Shown here: one piece after another, positions 22,816-34,050 of the stretch
Layout: every line of letters starts with the position of its first letter
Numbering within the stretch: the first letter of the stretch is position 1
Source: Heterocephalus glaber
Lineage: Eukaryota; Chordata; Mammalia; Rodentia; Bathyergidae
Assembly: GCF_000247695.1 (NCBI RefSeq)
Contig: NW_004624734.1
Coordinates: 31,069,857-31,133,856, forward strand
DNA length: 64,000 bases
Direction: 5' to 3'
Notes under the pieces: generated by a model
The model's input: the letters and a program-made list of their open reading frames with translations, nothing else
Database searches by the model: none
What the model was told of the DNA's origin: nothing
Program-made: the position numbers and the translations under genes

Positions 22816-23039
22816 GGGAGCGACTTTGGAAACTGCCCAGCCCCAGAGCTGAAGCGTGTGGCCTTCCAACGCTCCCCAGCCCCCAGTCAGGCCTTGCCCT
22901 TGCAGGTGCAGCCCCAGAAAGTTTCAGCCCCCACATGGGCTTTGGGAGCTTATACAGAGAGTGGGTTTGTATGACAGCACAATTCCTTGCCCTGCGAGAA
23001 GGCCTGGCCCACACATAGACAGCTGGAAGTCACTTCGAC

Positions 23040-23165
23040 CCCCGATGACACTGTTCAAAGCCTCCTCTGTTTGGCTTTTTGATTCCTGATTGACATTCGC
23101 TGGCAAGGGGAGATAAATGCCGGGCTAAGGACAATGTTGATCCGCTCTGACTATTCTCAAGGAAA
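23040..23165. promoter_or_regulatory. Candidate intronic element with TCF-, PBX/MEIS- and SOX-like motifs
   Basis: This segment has no repeats. It contains TTCAAAG (23054-23060, TCF/LEF-like), TGATTGACA (23087-23095, PBX/MEIS-like) and ACAATG (23131-23136, SOX-like) within about 85 bp, plus several retained CpGs. It may be an enhancer of a developmental gene. Inference only. Confidence 0.28.
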
Positions 23166-24160
23166 GACTTTTCAGAATAACAAACAAAACAAAACAAAAC
23201 CCCAAAAAACATTGGTGTGCTTAAGGGACTGAATAGAGCCCAAGAGGTCCAGGGAGGCAGGGCCGGCCCTTTCAAGAGGCTGGCAAGTCCATTGAGGAGT
23301 TAATTGTTTGGGTGTACAATGAGTTTATTCTGACCACATACAAAGAGCTTTCTCTTGCAGGTCCTTCAAAAGCAAGTGTGTCAAAGGGGCCAGAGGAGGA
23401 ATCTGTATTAATGGCATCTCTTGGGGTCCTCGAGACTGAGGAGAGAATGAAGAAAAAGGAAACCACCACCCCCATCCTGAGATTTGGAGGCTTCCTCAAC
23501 AATCCCAAGTCCCCTTTGATTCTTGGGCCCTTCCTAACCATGTCCATCACTGGTGACCCTCTCTCATACTCTTTTAAGCTCTCACTATCCATCTTAAAAA
23601 TACATAGATAAACTTATGCCTGGTAGAAGGGCTAGAAGGTTCTTGCATTTAAAGGGATCACATTTACACCAAAGCCACCATCCTCCTCAGCATGTGAATC
23701 TGGCCCAGTGTGGAGATGAAGATGACTTCTCGCGGACATCCTAGGGAGACAACTGCACCTGCCCGCAAAAGTCCCTAGAACCCAGCCGGAATCCCACCAG
23801 GAGAGCAGAATGCTAGTCAACCTCGGCATTTCCTGAGATGCACGTCCCCTGACCAACAAGACTCAGAAATAGAGCTGTCCTCTCCTGACCTGCAAAAGCA
23901 AACTTTATCTGAGCATTTCAAGTCCTTCCCAAAAGCAAGAGGTCCATGTTTTATTGTTTACCCAACTGCACGCTCCCTCCCCCAAGTGAAAACAAGCTTG
24001 CAGCTGGCTTTTTGCAAGCAGTTCCCCACATGCACAAGCCCTGCATTTCCCTGAATAAGACCAAAGCCGTGAGGTTGGCGAAAGAGGTAGACCAAGGATG
24101 TCAGGAGCCCAGCAGTAGATGCGTCCACTGAAGGCCAGGTTCACTCAGAAGACTGTGCTA

Positions 24161-24229
24161 GGTTTTTTTTTAACTTTTTATTTGAAAATTATTGCAGATT
24201 CAGAGGGAAATTGCAAAAATATAGAGAGT
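24161..24229 (-). mobile_element. Ancient L1 (minus strand), segment 1
   Basis: 'actttttatttgaaaattat' followed by 'gcagattcagagggaaattg' and 'caaaaatatagagag' is the antisense of an old L1M 3' region. It continues after the MIR at about 24476. Confidence 0.7.
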
Positions 24230-24470
24230 GGTCCCAGAGTTGGGTTGTCTTGGTTTTAACCCAGCTCTGCCCCTAAAGGCCGTGTGACCTTACTTTATTG
24301 TTTAGGTTTGTTCAACTGTTAAGCCAGGGAGGATAAGAAGTATATTTAGCAGTGCCCACTTAATAGGATCATTGTAAGGAAGAAATGAGTCCATATTTAT
24401 AGAGTTTTCATCATAGTGCCTTGTTCTTACAAATTTCCAATAAATATTGTAACTATGAAAATGACGGTGA
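24230..24470 (+). repeat. MIR SINE inside an L1
   Basis: Sense MIR: 'aacccagctctgcccctaaa', 'ggccgtgtgaccttacttta', 'ataggatcattgtaaggaag' and 'tttccaataaatattgtaac'. The flanks share 'agagag(tg)gtccc' (24223-24235 and 24477-24487), which looks like an imperfect target-site duplication in the L1. Confidence 0.75.
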
Positions 24471-24475
24471 TGATG

Positions 24476-24549
24476 CAGAGAGGTCCCATGTACCTGTCAC
24501 ACGGTTTCCCCAATGATAACAGCTTAATAGTTAACATAATTATATAGGT
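24476..24549 (-). mobile_element. Ancient L1 (minus strand), segment 2
   Basis: 'agaggtcccatgtacctgtc', 'acacggtttccccaatgata' and 'acagcttaatagttaacata' continue the same antisense L1M as the segment before the MIR. Confidence 0.75.
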
Positions 24550-24860
24550 AGCCTGCACAGCTAGCCCTCCATATCCAAGGTTCTGTATCTAAGGATTCAG
24601 CCAACCATGGAGCAAGGCGTGGAGGGGAGGGAATCACAATAAAAATACAACAGAACAACAAGAATAATACAAGCAAAAAAATGAAACAGTACAACAGCTG
24701 CTCAATAGCCTTTACATGATATTGAGTACTATACAAGTAATATAGATGATTTAAAGTATGTGGAACAATGTACATAAGTATATACAAATGCCATGCCATT
24801 GAATGATATTTACTGGTGGGGAAGAGGAACCAATTCCGTATGGATACCAAAGAACAGCTG
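24550..24860. mobile_element. Tigger-type DNA transposon (MER2-like) nested in L1
   Basis: The ends are 'cagctagccctccatatcc' and, on the other strand, 'cagctgttctttggtatcc'. Between them lie 'ggattcagccaaccatggag', 'tagatgatttaaagtatgtg' and 'ggaaccaattccgtatggat', the layout of MER2/Tigger nonautonomous elements (tatccgcgg...ggttggttgaatcc). It is flanked by a 13-bp direct repeat, taattatataggt (24537-24549 and 24861-24873), longer than the TA expected for Tigger. Confidence 0.75.
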
Positions 24861-24873
24861 TAATTATATAGGT

Positions 24874-25827
24874 GACATAATTATAGTATAAAATCAAAAT
24901 CAGCAAAATGATATTGGTCTACTCTATGGGTCTTATTCAGGACCTACCAATTTTATACCTACTCAATTGTATGTGCAGTTCTGCCCCCATCCATCTATGC
25001 AGATTCATGTTACCACCACAATCAACACAGAACTGTCACTTCACCACAGAAATCAGATGTGCTACCTCTTTATAACCTCACTTCCCTTCCTCCACTCTGC
25101 CTCTCAGACCTGGCAACCACTCACTCATCTGTTCTCCAGCCCTGTAATCTTATTTCTAGAATATTGTATAAATGGAATCATGCATTTTTGAAATTGGCTT
25201 CCCCCACACACTTTGCATAATGCCATCAGCAGTCTTCCAAGTTGCTGCTGCCTGTATCAACAGTTCCTTTTTATGACTATATTCCATAGTATAGATATGC
25301 TACAGTGTGTTGAATTCACCAAAAGATATTTGGGTTTTCTATTTTAGCAATTATACATAAAGCTGCTATTCATTCAGGTACAGGTTTTCTGTGTGGATGT
25401 TAAGTCTATTTCTCTAAAATAAATGTTCAAGAGTACAACTGCTAGATAATGGTTACGTGTATGCTTAGTTTTTAAAAGAAACTTCCCAAAGTATTTTCCA
25501 TGTGGCTGTACCATGTTATATTCTTACCAGCAATGCATAAGAGATTCAGTTTCTATGCAGCCTCACCAACATTTGGTACTGAAATAATTTTTTCTTTAGC
25601 TATTGTATTAGTAGGATCTTGTCATGGTCTTCATTTGCATTTCCTGTGCCTAATGATGTTGAACTACTTTTTGTATGCTTATTTGTCCTCTATTTGTCTT
25701 CTTTGTGAAATGTATGTTCCTGTAGTTTGTCCATTTTTTTAGCTGAACAGTTTTTCAACATTTAGTGTTTAGAGTTCATCATATATTCTAGATACAAGTC
25801 CTATGTAGGACACATAGTTTTTTAAAT
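24874..25827 (-). mobile_element. Ancient L1 (minus strand), segment 3
   Basis: This is long antisense L1M text: 'catgttaccaccacaatcaa', 'tgtataaatggaatcatgca', 'tttttatgactatattccat', 'tacataaagctgctattcat', 'tcttcatttgcatttcctgt' and 'tatattctagatacaagtcc'. All frames are broken. Confidence 0.85.
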
Positions 25828-25838
25828 ATTTCTTCCAC

Positions 25839-25934
25839 CAAGATACATCATGTACAGGTGCAAGCACCCAATGATAAATGTAAACATATTGTATACCTAA
25901 AATGTACCAATAAAAGAATTTAAGCAAAAAGAAA
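25839..25934 (+). mobile_element. 96-bp retro-inserted sequence of unknown source
   Basis: A short block interrupts the L1 and is flanked by an 11-bp perfect direct repeat, atttcttccac (25828-25838 and 25935-25945). It ends in an A-rich tail and has an AATAAA-containing stretch 'taccaataaaagaattt' shortly before it. These are marks of L1-mediated retroposition. I cannot identify the source RNA. Confidence 0.6.
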
Positions 25935-25945
25935 ATTTCTTCCAC

Positions 25946-26345
25946 TCTGTCATTTTTTTCATCTTTTTAATAGAATTTTTTTGTTGACCAAGTTTTTGAA
26001 GTCCAAGTCTTAAAGTCTCAGGTTTTTGGTAATGAGATTTTCTCCTACGAGAAGTAATAGCTTTGCAATTTAATTTTTGATGAGGTGTGAGGTTCAGGTT
26101 GAAGGTTTGGGGGTTTATTTATTGGTCTTGTTTGTCCTCCGGATGCCTAGTTGTTACAGAAACATTACTTGGAAGGACCATCCTTCCTCCACTGAAATGC
26201 TGTTGCTTCTTCGTCAAAGGTCCACTGGGTTTGTTTTGAGGTTCTCTGTTCTCCACTGATTTATGTGTCTGTTCTTTCACTAATACCACATTTTATTTTT
26301 CTCTTTAAAATTTGTTTTAGTTATCCTAGTTTCATTGCCTTTGCA
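25946..26345 (-). mobile_element. Ancient L1 (minus strand), segment 4
   Basis: The antisense L1 resumes after the 96-bp insert: 'ctctgtcatttttttcatct', 'gcaatttaatttttgatgag', 'ctgatttatgtgtctgttct', 'actaataccacattttattt' and 'gttttagttatcctagtttc'. Confidence 0.75.
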
Positions 26346-26784
26346 CAGAAATAAGCAACCCTGAATCTCACATCTTTCTTTCTGCAGGCATAGAAGCCAT
26401 GCAATGGGACTTGAGAGTCCCTCTCCTTCACACAGGAGCTACATGGCCCTCAGGCCGTGGCCCTGCACGTAAAGGATTAGAGTGGCCTAAGGCTGCACAC
26501 CCATGTCTCCCCACCCCTGGCTCTCTAAGTTGCTGTGCCACACCTGGAAATGAACTCGGGCAAGGAACAGTGAGCGAACGAACATATTCCCATTGGCCTG
26601 ACAAGCTCTGAGCCCTCTCACCTGGACTTCAGAAGCTCCATGAAGGTCCCAGACAGAGTACATAAGAACTTGACAATGGGCCATGCTTCTCCTAGGCACC
26701 TGCAAAGTGGCAACTTCCAAGGATCCAGAAAACTACTGCTCCCCTGGAAGGTTTCACATCCACCTGAAGATAACCTCCATAATA

Positions 26785-26920
26785 AATTCAGAACCATTAG
26801 GATGTGAGCTCCAGGAGGCGAAGCCAGGGCTCTTATCAGTTTTACTCATCACGGGATCCTCAGTGACTATGACAAGCACAGCACTTAGTAAGTTTGTATA
26901 AATATTTATTGAATGAAAGA
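26785..26920 (+). repeat. LINE-2 3' end
   Basis: 'aggatgtgagctccaggagg' leads to 'aagcacagcacttagtaagt' and 'ataaatatttattgaatgaa', the L2 terminal pattern. Confidence 0.65.
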
Positions 26921-29731
26921 ACCAAGTATAAAATACAAATGGTTACTGATACCACCAGGGACTCAAATAAATCTACGACTTGAAGGCCTTTTCAGATTCC
27001 TAAATTCCATTTCCTCTCCAATCCTTAGAGATGGGGAAATGGCAGGGATTTAAACTCCTAGTCTAGTACCCTTCACACACCAACTTTCCTGCAAAGATCT
27101 GGAACAAGGGCCAAGGTGAAGAGGAGGGACCTGGGGAAGGATCCAAGCTTGAGGAACAGTTACCTGTGGGAAGGAGGGAACATCATATGTGCGTGGTGTG
27201 TGCCTGAGAGCTCCAGCACACTCATGCACACCCATTCTGGAAGTGATCTCTGCAAAGCTGGTGTACAGATGTGCCAGGCTTCATCGTGGTGACCCAGAGT
27301 ACCAGAAAGTAGTAGCAATGGGCACACCGAGTCAAAGAGTGGCCTCCTGTGGGTTTGGGGCTGCTTGGGCGCAGTTCTGTTTCAGCAGGCATATTTCTGA
27401 ATGAATGCTGCTCTATGAGGGAAAGCAATGGGAGCCCAGGCTGGTAGATCATCGATACTGAACCAGCCTCCCCTGATCCTTGCCCTGGGGGCTGGGGTAC
27501 GAGGAAAAAAAGAGAAACAGCTGGGGGAAGGTTAAATCCATGTGAGCAGAAGTGACGTTCCACATGTGGAATGTCCTTCAACAGCCAACCTGGCACACGT
27601 CAGCAGGCTCGGAGCACAGTGGCACACCTCCTTTAGGTGTGCTAGCTCCCCATGAGAGTGAGGCTGGAGGACACATAGCCTCCTTTATCTGGGATGCCTG
27701 CCATCTATCTGCCCTGTGACCCTGCCCAAAGCACACCCCTCAGGGCCACTTAAGCCACTGCTTGGGGGATAAGGTCTCCAAGTTGGCACAACCTGTAGAC
27801 CATGCTGGGAGAGATTCTAAAAATAGATTCAGACAGGGACCTCAGGGAAATGAATGTGACTCACCCCTCGCTTGGAACACATACTATGGAGAAGCCAGTG
27901 GGGGATTTTTTTTAAGTCTCTTCATATTAAAGGAGGGTTGGATTTTGGAAATTCTGCCCTTCTCTAAGACTGCCTTAATAAATACAGAAGCCCAGGCAGA
28001 AAAAACATAAACAGAGTCTGTTAATGTTTTCATCTTTCTCTCTTACAGGGAAATAAGCAAATTGCAGAAAATTCCTGATGACCCTAAACTTTCACTTGCC
28101 ATTTTATCACAGCATCAGCCCACAGGCCTCTGTAATTCTGGGCATTCAGAGGGAAGATGCTCCCAGAGAACTGCCAGAAACCATCTTCCAAGTGCACTCC
28201 CATATTCTCAAATTTATTATTCTTCACACATAATCCTTCAGAGTCTGAGAACTTCCTTCTGGCACCTCACAAGGAAAGAAGGCCAAGCCCGTCCCCTGAA
28301 GCTCACCTATATGCATTAGCATCAAGACCTCCAAAAAAAGGCACCTCAGAAAAAACCCCTGAGCCTTGACACAGCCAGGCAAAGCCTCTCAGGGGAAGCT
28401 GATAACCCTGCAACACAGTTTGCTTCCAGCCAATTTCCTGCAGACTGCTTCAGAAAAATCCTCAAATGAATCTCTATCTCTCACCTTCTGCAGCCTTCAA
28501 CTGTTTTTACAGCATTTTTTCAGAGCTGGAGTCCTCCTCTCTTCAGATATCCCTCCAACCCATCAGTGAAACACGTAGAAGCACACATGCTCACTGCCCC
28601 AGCACACACCCGTTCCAATCTCTCCTCAAGGACCAGAGGAGAAGCGGAGGGGGCAGTCAAGTTTGGACTGCCCCAGATCAGTGGGTATTTGAAACTCAAA
28701 CACATGGCCCTGGACCTTCCCTGCACATGTTAATTACCACACATGTGCCCGTAAAGGAGTCTGTTAAGCACAAGGGGCCCAAAGAACAGAGAGAGGAAAG
28801 GACATTCCAAGGGATTAAGTAAACAGTCTGAAGCTCTGACCCTCCTCCCCTGCAGCAGCACGTGCATCTGGGGAAGATAACAGTCCCCCTCCTTTCCCTC
28901 TCCTTCCCTCAGGCCCCACACCTGTGGGCCCAGGTACAGCAGCAACCTAGGCCTCCCAGCCCGGGCCAAACGGCTGTGACCTGCTACTGCCCAGCCTCCC
29001 CCTCCTGCCTGCCTTCCTCCTGCTATCTCTCTGGGCTTTCTCCCCCGGCTCCTTGCACTCTGCCTTTCTCCTCCTATCCCTCAGAGGACTAATTCCTGGC
29101 TGGCAACCAGACTCTCTGTTGTCACACAATACATCTTTTCATTCCTTCCAGGCAGAGAACCGATCCCTCCCAGCCCTGTCAGTGGGACAGATTCAAAAAG
29201 GCAGGAGAGTAGAGAAAGAGAAGGCTGGATCCTGTCCTGACCCCGCACCCCTACAGACACACCACAGACCTCTAGCCTCACCTCCTTTCCAGCCGTAGCA
29301 GCCTGCAAACAGCCCTGACCAGCATGGCTTTGAGGCAGGCCTGAGACTGTAAGCTCAGCTCTAGGGAGATGCTTTCGGGGGCAGCCACGTGTGGGCACAA
29401 GCTCAGACAAGGGCCCTTTGTGGCTTCCCACCTGCTGCCCTGCAGAGCACATTCCATTCCTAAGTGGCAGCTGAAAGAGGAACCTTGGCAGGTCGACACA
29501 GGATATTACGAATGCCCTCTACCTTGCACCCTGTCCCAATTCAAACTATGGCTTCCTGGACAGGTGTTACTTCAGGTGGCCCTTCCTACAGGTGGCCTGA
29601 ACCTGCTCCTCATGGCCTGGCCCATGACACACAAAGAGCAGAGGATTCCGTGCCTAACTTGATCCTCCAAGTAGAGAGAAAGAGAGACCACAGGGCAGAA
29701 TTCGAGTCCCCCATGGGAAAGTAGCTCTAGG

Positions 29732-29733
<2 letters not shown>

Positions 29734-29772
<39 letters not shown>
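29734..29772. repeat. (CA)n microsatellite
   Basis: About 19 uninterrupted CA units. They generate repeat-encoded cysteine/valine frames on the minus strand that are not genes. Confidence 0.95.
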
Positions 29773-29777
<5 letters not shown>

Positions 29778-31059
29778 GTCCTGACCTTTGCCCTGAAGAA
29801 GCCTCTGCAGGAACTATCTGGGAGGGAGGAGCCCATGTAGAGCAGGAAGCAAAGAGCTGGGAGCTGGCATCAATCTTTCCCTCTGAGAGGAAGCTTCAGG
29901 CTCTTCCCCATTACCTGTGTTACCCCTGGAGGAGACAGCTCCTCTGCAGCAGACTCTAAGACTAAGAGGGGACAAAAGGTGCTGTCCACTGTCATTTACT
30001 GTAAATGTCATTCCCAGCCCACTGCCCTCTTCCAGCTGGCTCATAAGAGCCCAGAGGGGCCATGGCTGTGTCTCTCATTGTTACCCACAGGGTGCAAAGC
30101 CACATCAACCTGGAGAACAGGTCTCTGTTCAGTTTAAGGAGTCAAATCCCACAGATGGCCTTTCCTGGTGCAGATATTTTATCTGCTCCAGATGGGGAAA
30201 ATCTGAGCAGTAAGTTTGCACGACTGCCATTTTTCCCACTTCCACCGCGACCTCATGCCCAGAAACAAGGTGATAAGCCTGAAGATTTCAGCTGCAACAA
30301 GCAAAACTAAAGGCAGCTCCCATTCCCAAATCCTGCAGACACACGCCATTGGCAGCACTGGTGATTTCAGATCTTGAGACCTACTTTTCTCCTGTCTCCC
30401 TATTTTCCTACCTGGGAAGGAACACTAGCCCACAGGGCTGTCTCCCCCACTCTGGGAAGGACCTGGAAAGTGCTTGTGCCTTCTTTTAACCCACTTACAT
30501 GCTCCTGCCCAGGGTAAAAGGAGCTGCCCAACTGGTCCATGGGCCCATGTTTCCTGTGGGTGGTGGGAGCACCATGTGCCACTTCCACATCTTGGAGCAC
30601 CTGCACTCGGGGCACAGGCTCTCTGGATTCTTATCTGCTGCATTCAGGGTAGGTGGCTTTGCCTCTTGTTCTCATCCCCATGGTGTACGTACCTGGGCCA
30701 GGGGCCAGGGCCTGGCCTTGCTCTCCCACTAACTATGTGTATAGCACAAGCCTGCAGACTTCCTCTGACTCTCAGCAGGTCTAGCTCTCCATGTGGGAGC
30801 TTATGAGCACGTCATCTCCAAGGTCTGGATGCAGAGGGAAGCCTTAAGCCTAGTTATATAGGAGCTCTTCAGTGTTCACACACACGAGGAAATGGATTCT
30901 TGCTTTCCAGGCCACCACCAGATCCTTGTGTGTGCTGTCTGGGAAATCAGTAGCAGTGAACTCTAGGCCTCAAACTGTCTTCGACACTGGAGACTGTGGT
31001 CAGCATTTCCCAATGCTATTCCTCATGCCCGCTGATCCACTGTACAGCGTTCACACAAA

Positions 31060-31465
31060 TATCAGCTATATAACTCGTGGGGCCCACTGCGAAAGGAAAA
31101 TGCATGGCCCCCTGTACAAAAACCAGGAAAAGTGACATTACAGGTGCTAAACTATAAAGCTTTACCCTTTCTTCCATAGTCTCTCTCTTTTGACTCTGGC
31201 ATGATGGTTTTTAATTTGCTATTTAGTATTGCACGAGGTAAAGAAAACTTAAAACCTCAAGTCTGCTGTAGGAACAGGTTAGCATGCATCACAACAGCTG
31301 TGTGCTACTGCGGTAACAAGGCCCAGCATCCGATACTCATGGAGCATGCATCTTCTCTGCTTATGTGCACTAGGTCACTGTTCTCTCAGACCCAAGACAA
31401 AATTATTCAGAATTTCAAGAGAACAACTCCACAGGTCACACATCCATGAAGCCAGCCCAGCCTCA
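31060..31465. repeat. Possible unclassified ancient repeat
   Basis: 'tcgtggggcccactgcgaaa' and, 350 bp on, 'ggtcacacatccatgaagcc' recall a mammalian repeat whose ends read 'gtggggccc...' and 'catgaagccggccc'. The family is not certain. Confidence 0.25.
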
Positions 31466-31913
31466 GTGAGGGAAGTCTAGATACACTGGAACACATGATT
31501 AAGGAGAATCAGTAGGGGAAAAAAAAATACTTAAATAGGTTTATAAAACAAGACAGCTAAGGGCAGACATGCACACCTTGTTTTCTCATCCTCTTTGACT
31601 AAACACTGGCCTCCCTGGTAGCTGATTAACTGAATTTCCCAGGTGCCAAAATTCTCAGAGCTCTCCTAAAAGTCCCCGTCAGCTCTGTGCTTCTCTCTTT
31701 TCACTACCTTTGAAAATTCTGGGAGCTTGATAGCTACCGCCACGTGAGCCTTACCTCCAGGGCTTCTGAAAGGAAACGGGGAATGAGAACGGAGGAGACT
31801 TTCTGTAAGCCACTTGCAGCTTTCACCCCAGGCTCCTCCTATCTTGTCTAAGAACTCCTTCATGGGCTGGCTTGAGATGCAAACATTTAGATAAAGCATA
31901 AAACTCCACTCAC

Positions 31914-31961
31914 CTTTCTTTCCTGAGTTAACCTGGCTCGAGGGCTTGTCAGTGACTGAAC
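31914..31961 (-). CDS. SMOC1: SMOC1 exon 5: short exon in SMOC-specific linker
   Basis: This is a very short exon (48 bp) with acceptor cactcaag|GTTCAG and donor AAAG|GTGAGT. It begins with two bases completing Gly160, encodes SVTDKPSSQVNSGKK and leaves one base for the next Asp. The residues match the hydrophilic, non-domain linker of SMOC1 between the two thyroglobulin modules, with a few substitutions against the human sequence as I remember it (for example SSQV where human has LSQG). The acceptor is AAG, normally weaker than CAG. A CAG lies 6 bases inside the exon, so an in-frame alternative acceptor is conceivable. An AT-rich palindrome lies about 90-130 bp upstream in the intron. Confidence 0.95.
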
Positions 31962-32048
31962 CTTGAGTGAGAGGGGAAACAAAAACATTGGCATTCAGAT
32001 GCACTGCACTTGGTTTTTTTCAAAGCCCAATGCTATGAGCATATGGAT

Positions 32049-32089
32049 GGATATATACATATATATAATATATATATTATATATATATC
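32049..32089. repeat. (TA)n palindromic tract
   Basis: An alternating TA run centred on 'ataatatatatattatatat' can form a hairpin. On the transcribed strand it lies about 90-130 nt upstream of the 48-bp exon 5. Confidence 0.85.
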
Positions 32090-33031
32090 ACACCCAGGGA
32101 TATTATGTACAAAGTCACATGGTGAGTGCGGTTTGTTTAACATCAATGTCACTGATAACCCAGCACTGTTTTCAGATGAACTATGATTTCCAGGTTCCCT
32201 GGCATTAGTCTTGACTAGGTTTTTATGAAATTCCACATCCACATAACTCCCCATTTCAATACCTGCCCCTCAAATTCATACCCCATGTCCCCCACTTCTC
32301 ACTGACTCCATGGCTGAGCCATATCGAGTCAGCAGAACCAACTGAAAAGAGACTCTTCTTATTGCAAATGCAATGACTGACATCCTCCCTTGCTGGTTAG
32401 GGCAGGAAATCGGTGATTTTCCATCTGCATTAAGTAGAAAATTGTTGGCCCAATTGTACTGAATGGGCCAAAATAGTCTGAGGCATGGAAACAATTTCCT
32501 AGACAGAGCCTATTCCTCAAGGAGGGGTAGCATGTGCATTTGTCCAGACATTTGCCCTGCGTATCCTAGGATGCCACATATACCCATCCTCCAGGCCTAT
32601 CCCCATGGCACCTGTCTTTTCCATGAAGCCCAATTTTACACATACAGGGCACAGTCACTGATCACAGAAAGCCATCCATGGAGGTCCCACCACCAAAAGA
32701 CAAGAGAGAATCTATGTTTTGCTAATCAATATCATTTCCTTCTCCAAATACTAGCTTTGTGAGATTTCTGTTATATTGCCCTGCATGGCCTGTTTCTAGT
32801 CCCTTCATTTGCTTTAAATGAAACTTTCCAGGTCATTTGCAAAGAAGGCTAATTCCTGCCCTTCCCCACCTCAACCTCAATTAAGGTTTTTGGTTTCCCT
32901 ATAAACCACAAATAAAGTAAACTTCCATTCTAGTATGCAAATTTTGGTGTCCTAACATATATTCTTACTGCCCTTCCCACTTACTTTTCCCTTTACATAG
33001 AAAAGCTACTAGAAAAATGGATACATTTTGT

Positions 33032-33053
33032 AAAAAAAAAAAAAAAAAAAAAA
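33032..33053 (+). repeat. Poly(A) run
   Basis: About 22 consecutive A. No SINE body is visible just upstream. Confidence 0.85.
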
Positions 33054-33399
33054 TTAGGCTAGTAAGACTGCTAGCCTTAGGCATTCCCATATATTTTAGC
33101 ATAACTTTCTATACTTTTTGCACATAATATTAAAAATAATAAAAGCATTTTCACACAGATAGAGGAAATATAAAGCAGCTGATGGGTAAGCCTTTTTTGA
33201 ATAAGGGCTGAGCTACATGGTGAATTTAAGAGAGTGGCTCATGAGTTCCTTACCAATAAATGAAAATGGGCAGCATGGGGCTTGTGTAAATCCATAATCC
33301 ACAATCCCATGAAATTGACCTAACAACAGAATTCCTTTATGCTTATCAAGTTGGGAACAGTAATGACTTAATTTTTGGTATGGACTAACCCAACAGATC

Positions 33400-33600
33400 A
33401 CCATCAAGCAGTAGTTTCCTCACTTGCCTAAGCATCAGAACCACAGGAGACGTGTCATAAAAATAAGGACTGCAAGTCTTACTCCAAATGTATAGAATCA
33501 GCATGTACAAAAAGAAGCCTTGATATCTGGGTTCTTTTTAATTTCCCAGGTACTGCTGAGGATCAGCTGGATTTAAGGGCCACTGTTAGGAAAATTGTCC
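33400..33600 (+). repeat. MER5-like hAT element fragment
   Basis: 'gcagtagtttcctcacttgc', 'ctaagcatcagaaccacagg' and 'ttcccaggtactgctgagga' follow the MER5A order (cagtggttctcaaactt, catcagaatcacctgg, cccaggtgatgctgatg). Confidence 0.55.
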
Positions 33601-34050
33601 ATGATTCTACTTTATATTGTTCAAGGGAGGCAAACCTATGGTACAGAGGCCACCGCTGTCCTCTCCTGCACACACGAAAACCAGCACTAATTGATCACTG
33701 TGGCCTTTGATGTGGAACGTCCATGCAGTCTCAAAGTCCATTCCAATAACACGCTTCAATAGCAATCAGTCAGCATACAAGCTACAAATATAAATGTCAT
33801 CCCAGCTCTAGGGGTTTCAGTCAATGCTTAGGAAAAGAGCATTGAACCGGAAACCTAAATATATACATGTGGCTATATACTGACCCTTCTCATCCAGCTG
33901 ACCATTGAGCAAGTGTGTTGCAGTGAAGTCCTCCCTGACCGGGAAAGACATCATAGCCACCACCAACCTTTCAAAGGTTCCCCTAGGAGATGATCCCCCA
34001 AGGGATTTTTCTCCAACCCCTTTTGTGCTTCCCGCCCCTCCCTACGGTAC

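Larger units (their letters stand above)
18452..31913 (-). other. SMOC1: SMOC1 intron 5 (13,462 bp)
   Basis: This intron lies between exons 5 and 6. It holds L1M remnants (21485-22276 plus strand; 24161-26345 minus strand with nested insertions), MIR and L2 fragments, two CA microsatellites and a purine tract upstream of exon 6. The stretches 18650-19310, 19950-21480, 22830-24160, 26350-26780 and 26930-31000 (apart from the microsatellite at 29734) have no repeat I recognise. The segment at 28380-30800 is locally GC-richer, but I see no exon. Confidence 0.93.
31962..34050 (-). other. SMOC1: SMOC1 intron 4 (2,089 bp)
   Basis: This intron lies between exons 4 and 5. It holds an AT palindrome near exon 5, a poly(A) run of about 22 at 33032 and a MER5-like fragment at 33400-33600. 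The rest (32100-33030, 33060-33400, 33600-34050) has no repeat I recognise. Confidence 0.93.

Noticed and set aside
28380..30800. Locally GC-richer stretch of intron 5 with many short frames
   Set aside because: No exon with fitting phase, no CpG island and no recognisable protein. Probably only a base-composition effect.
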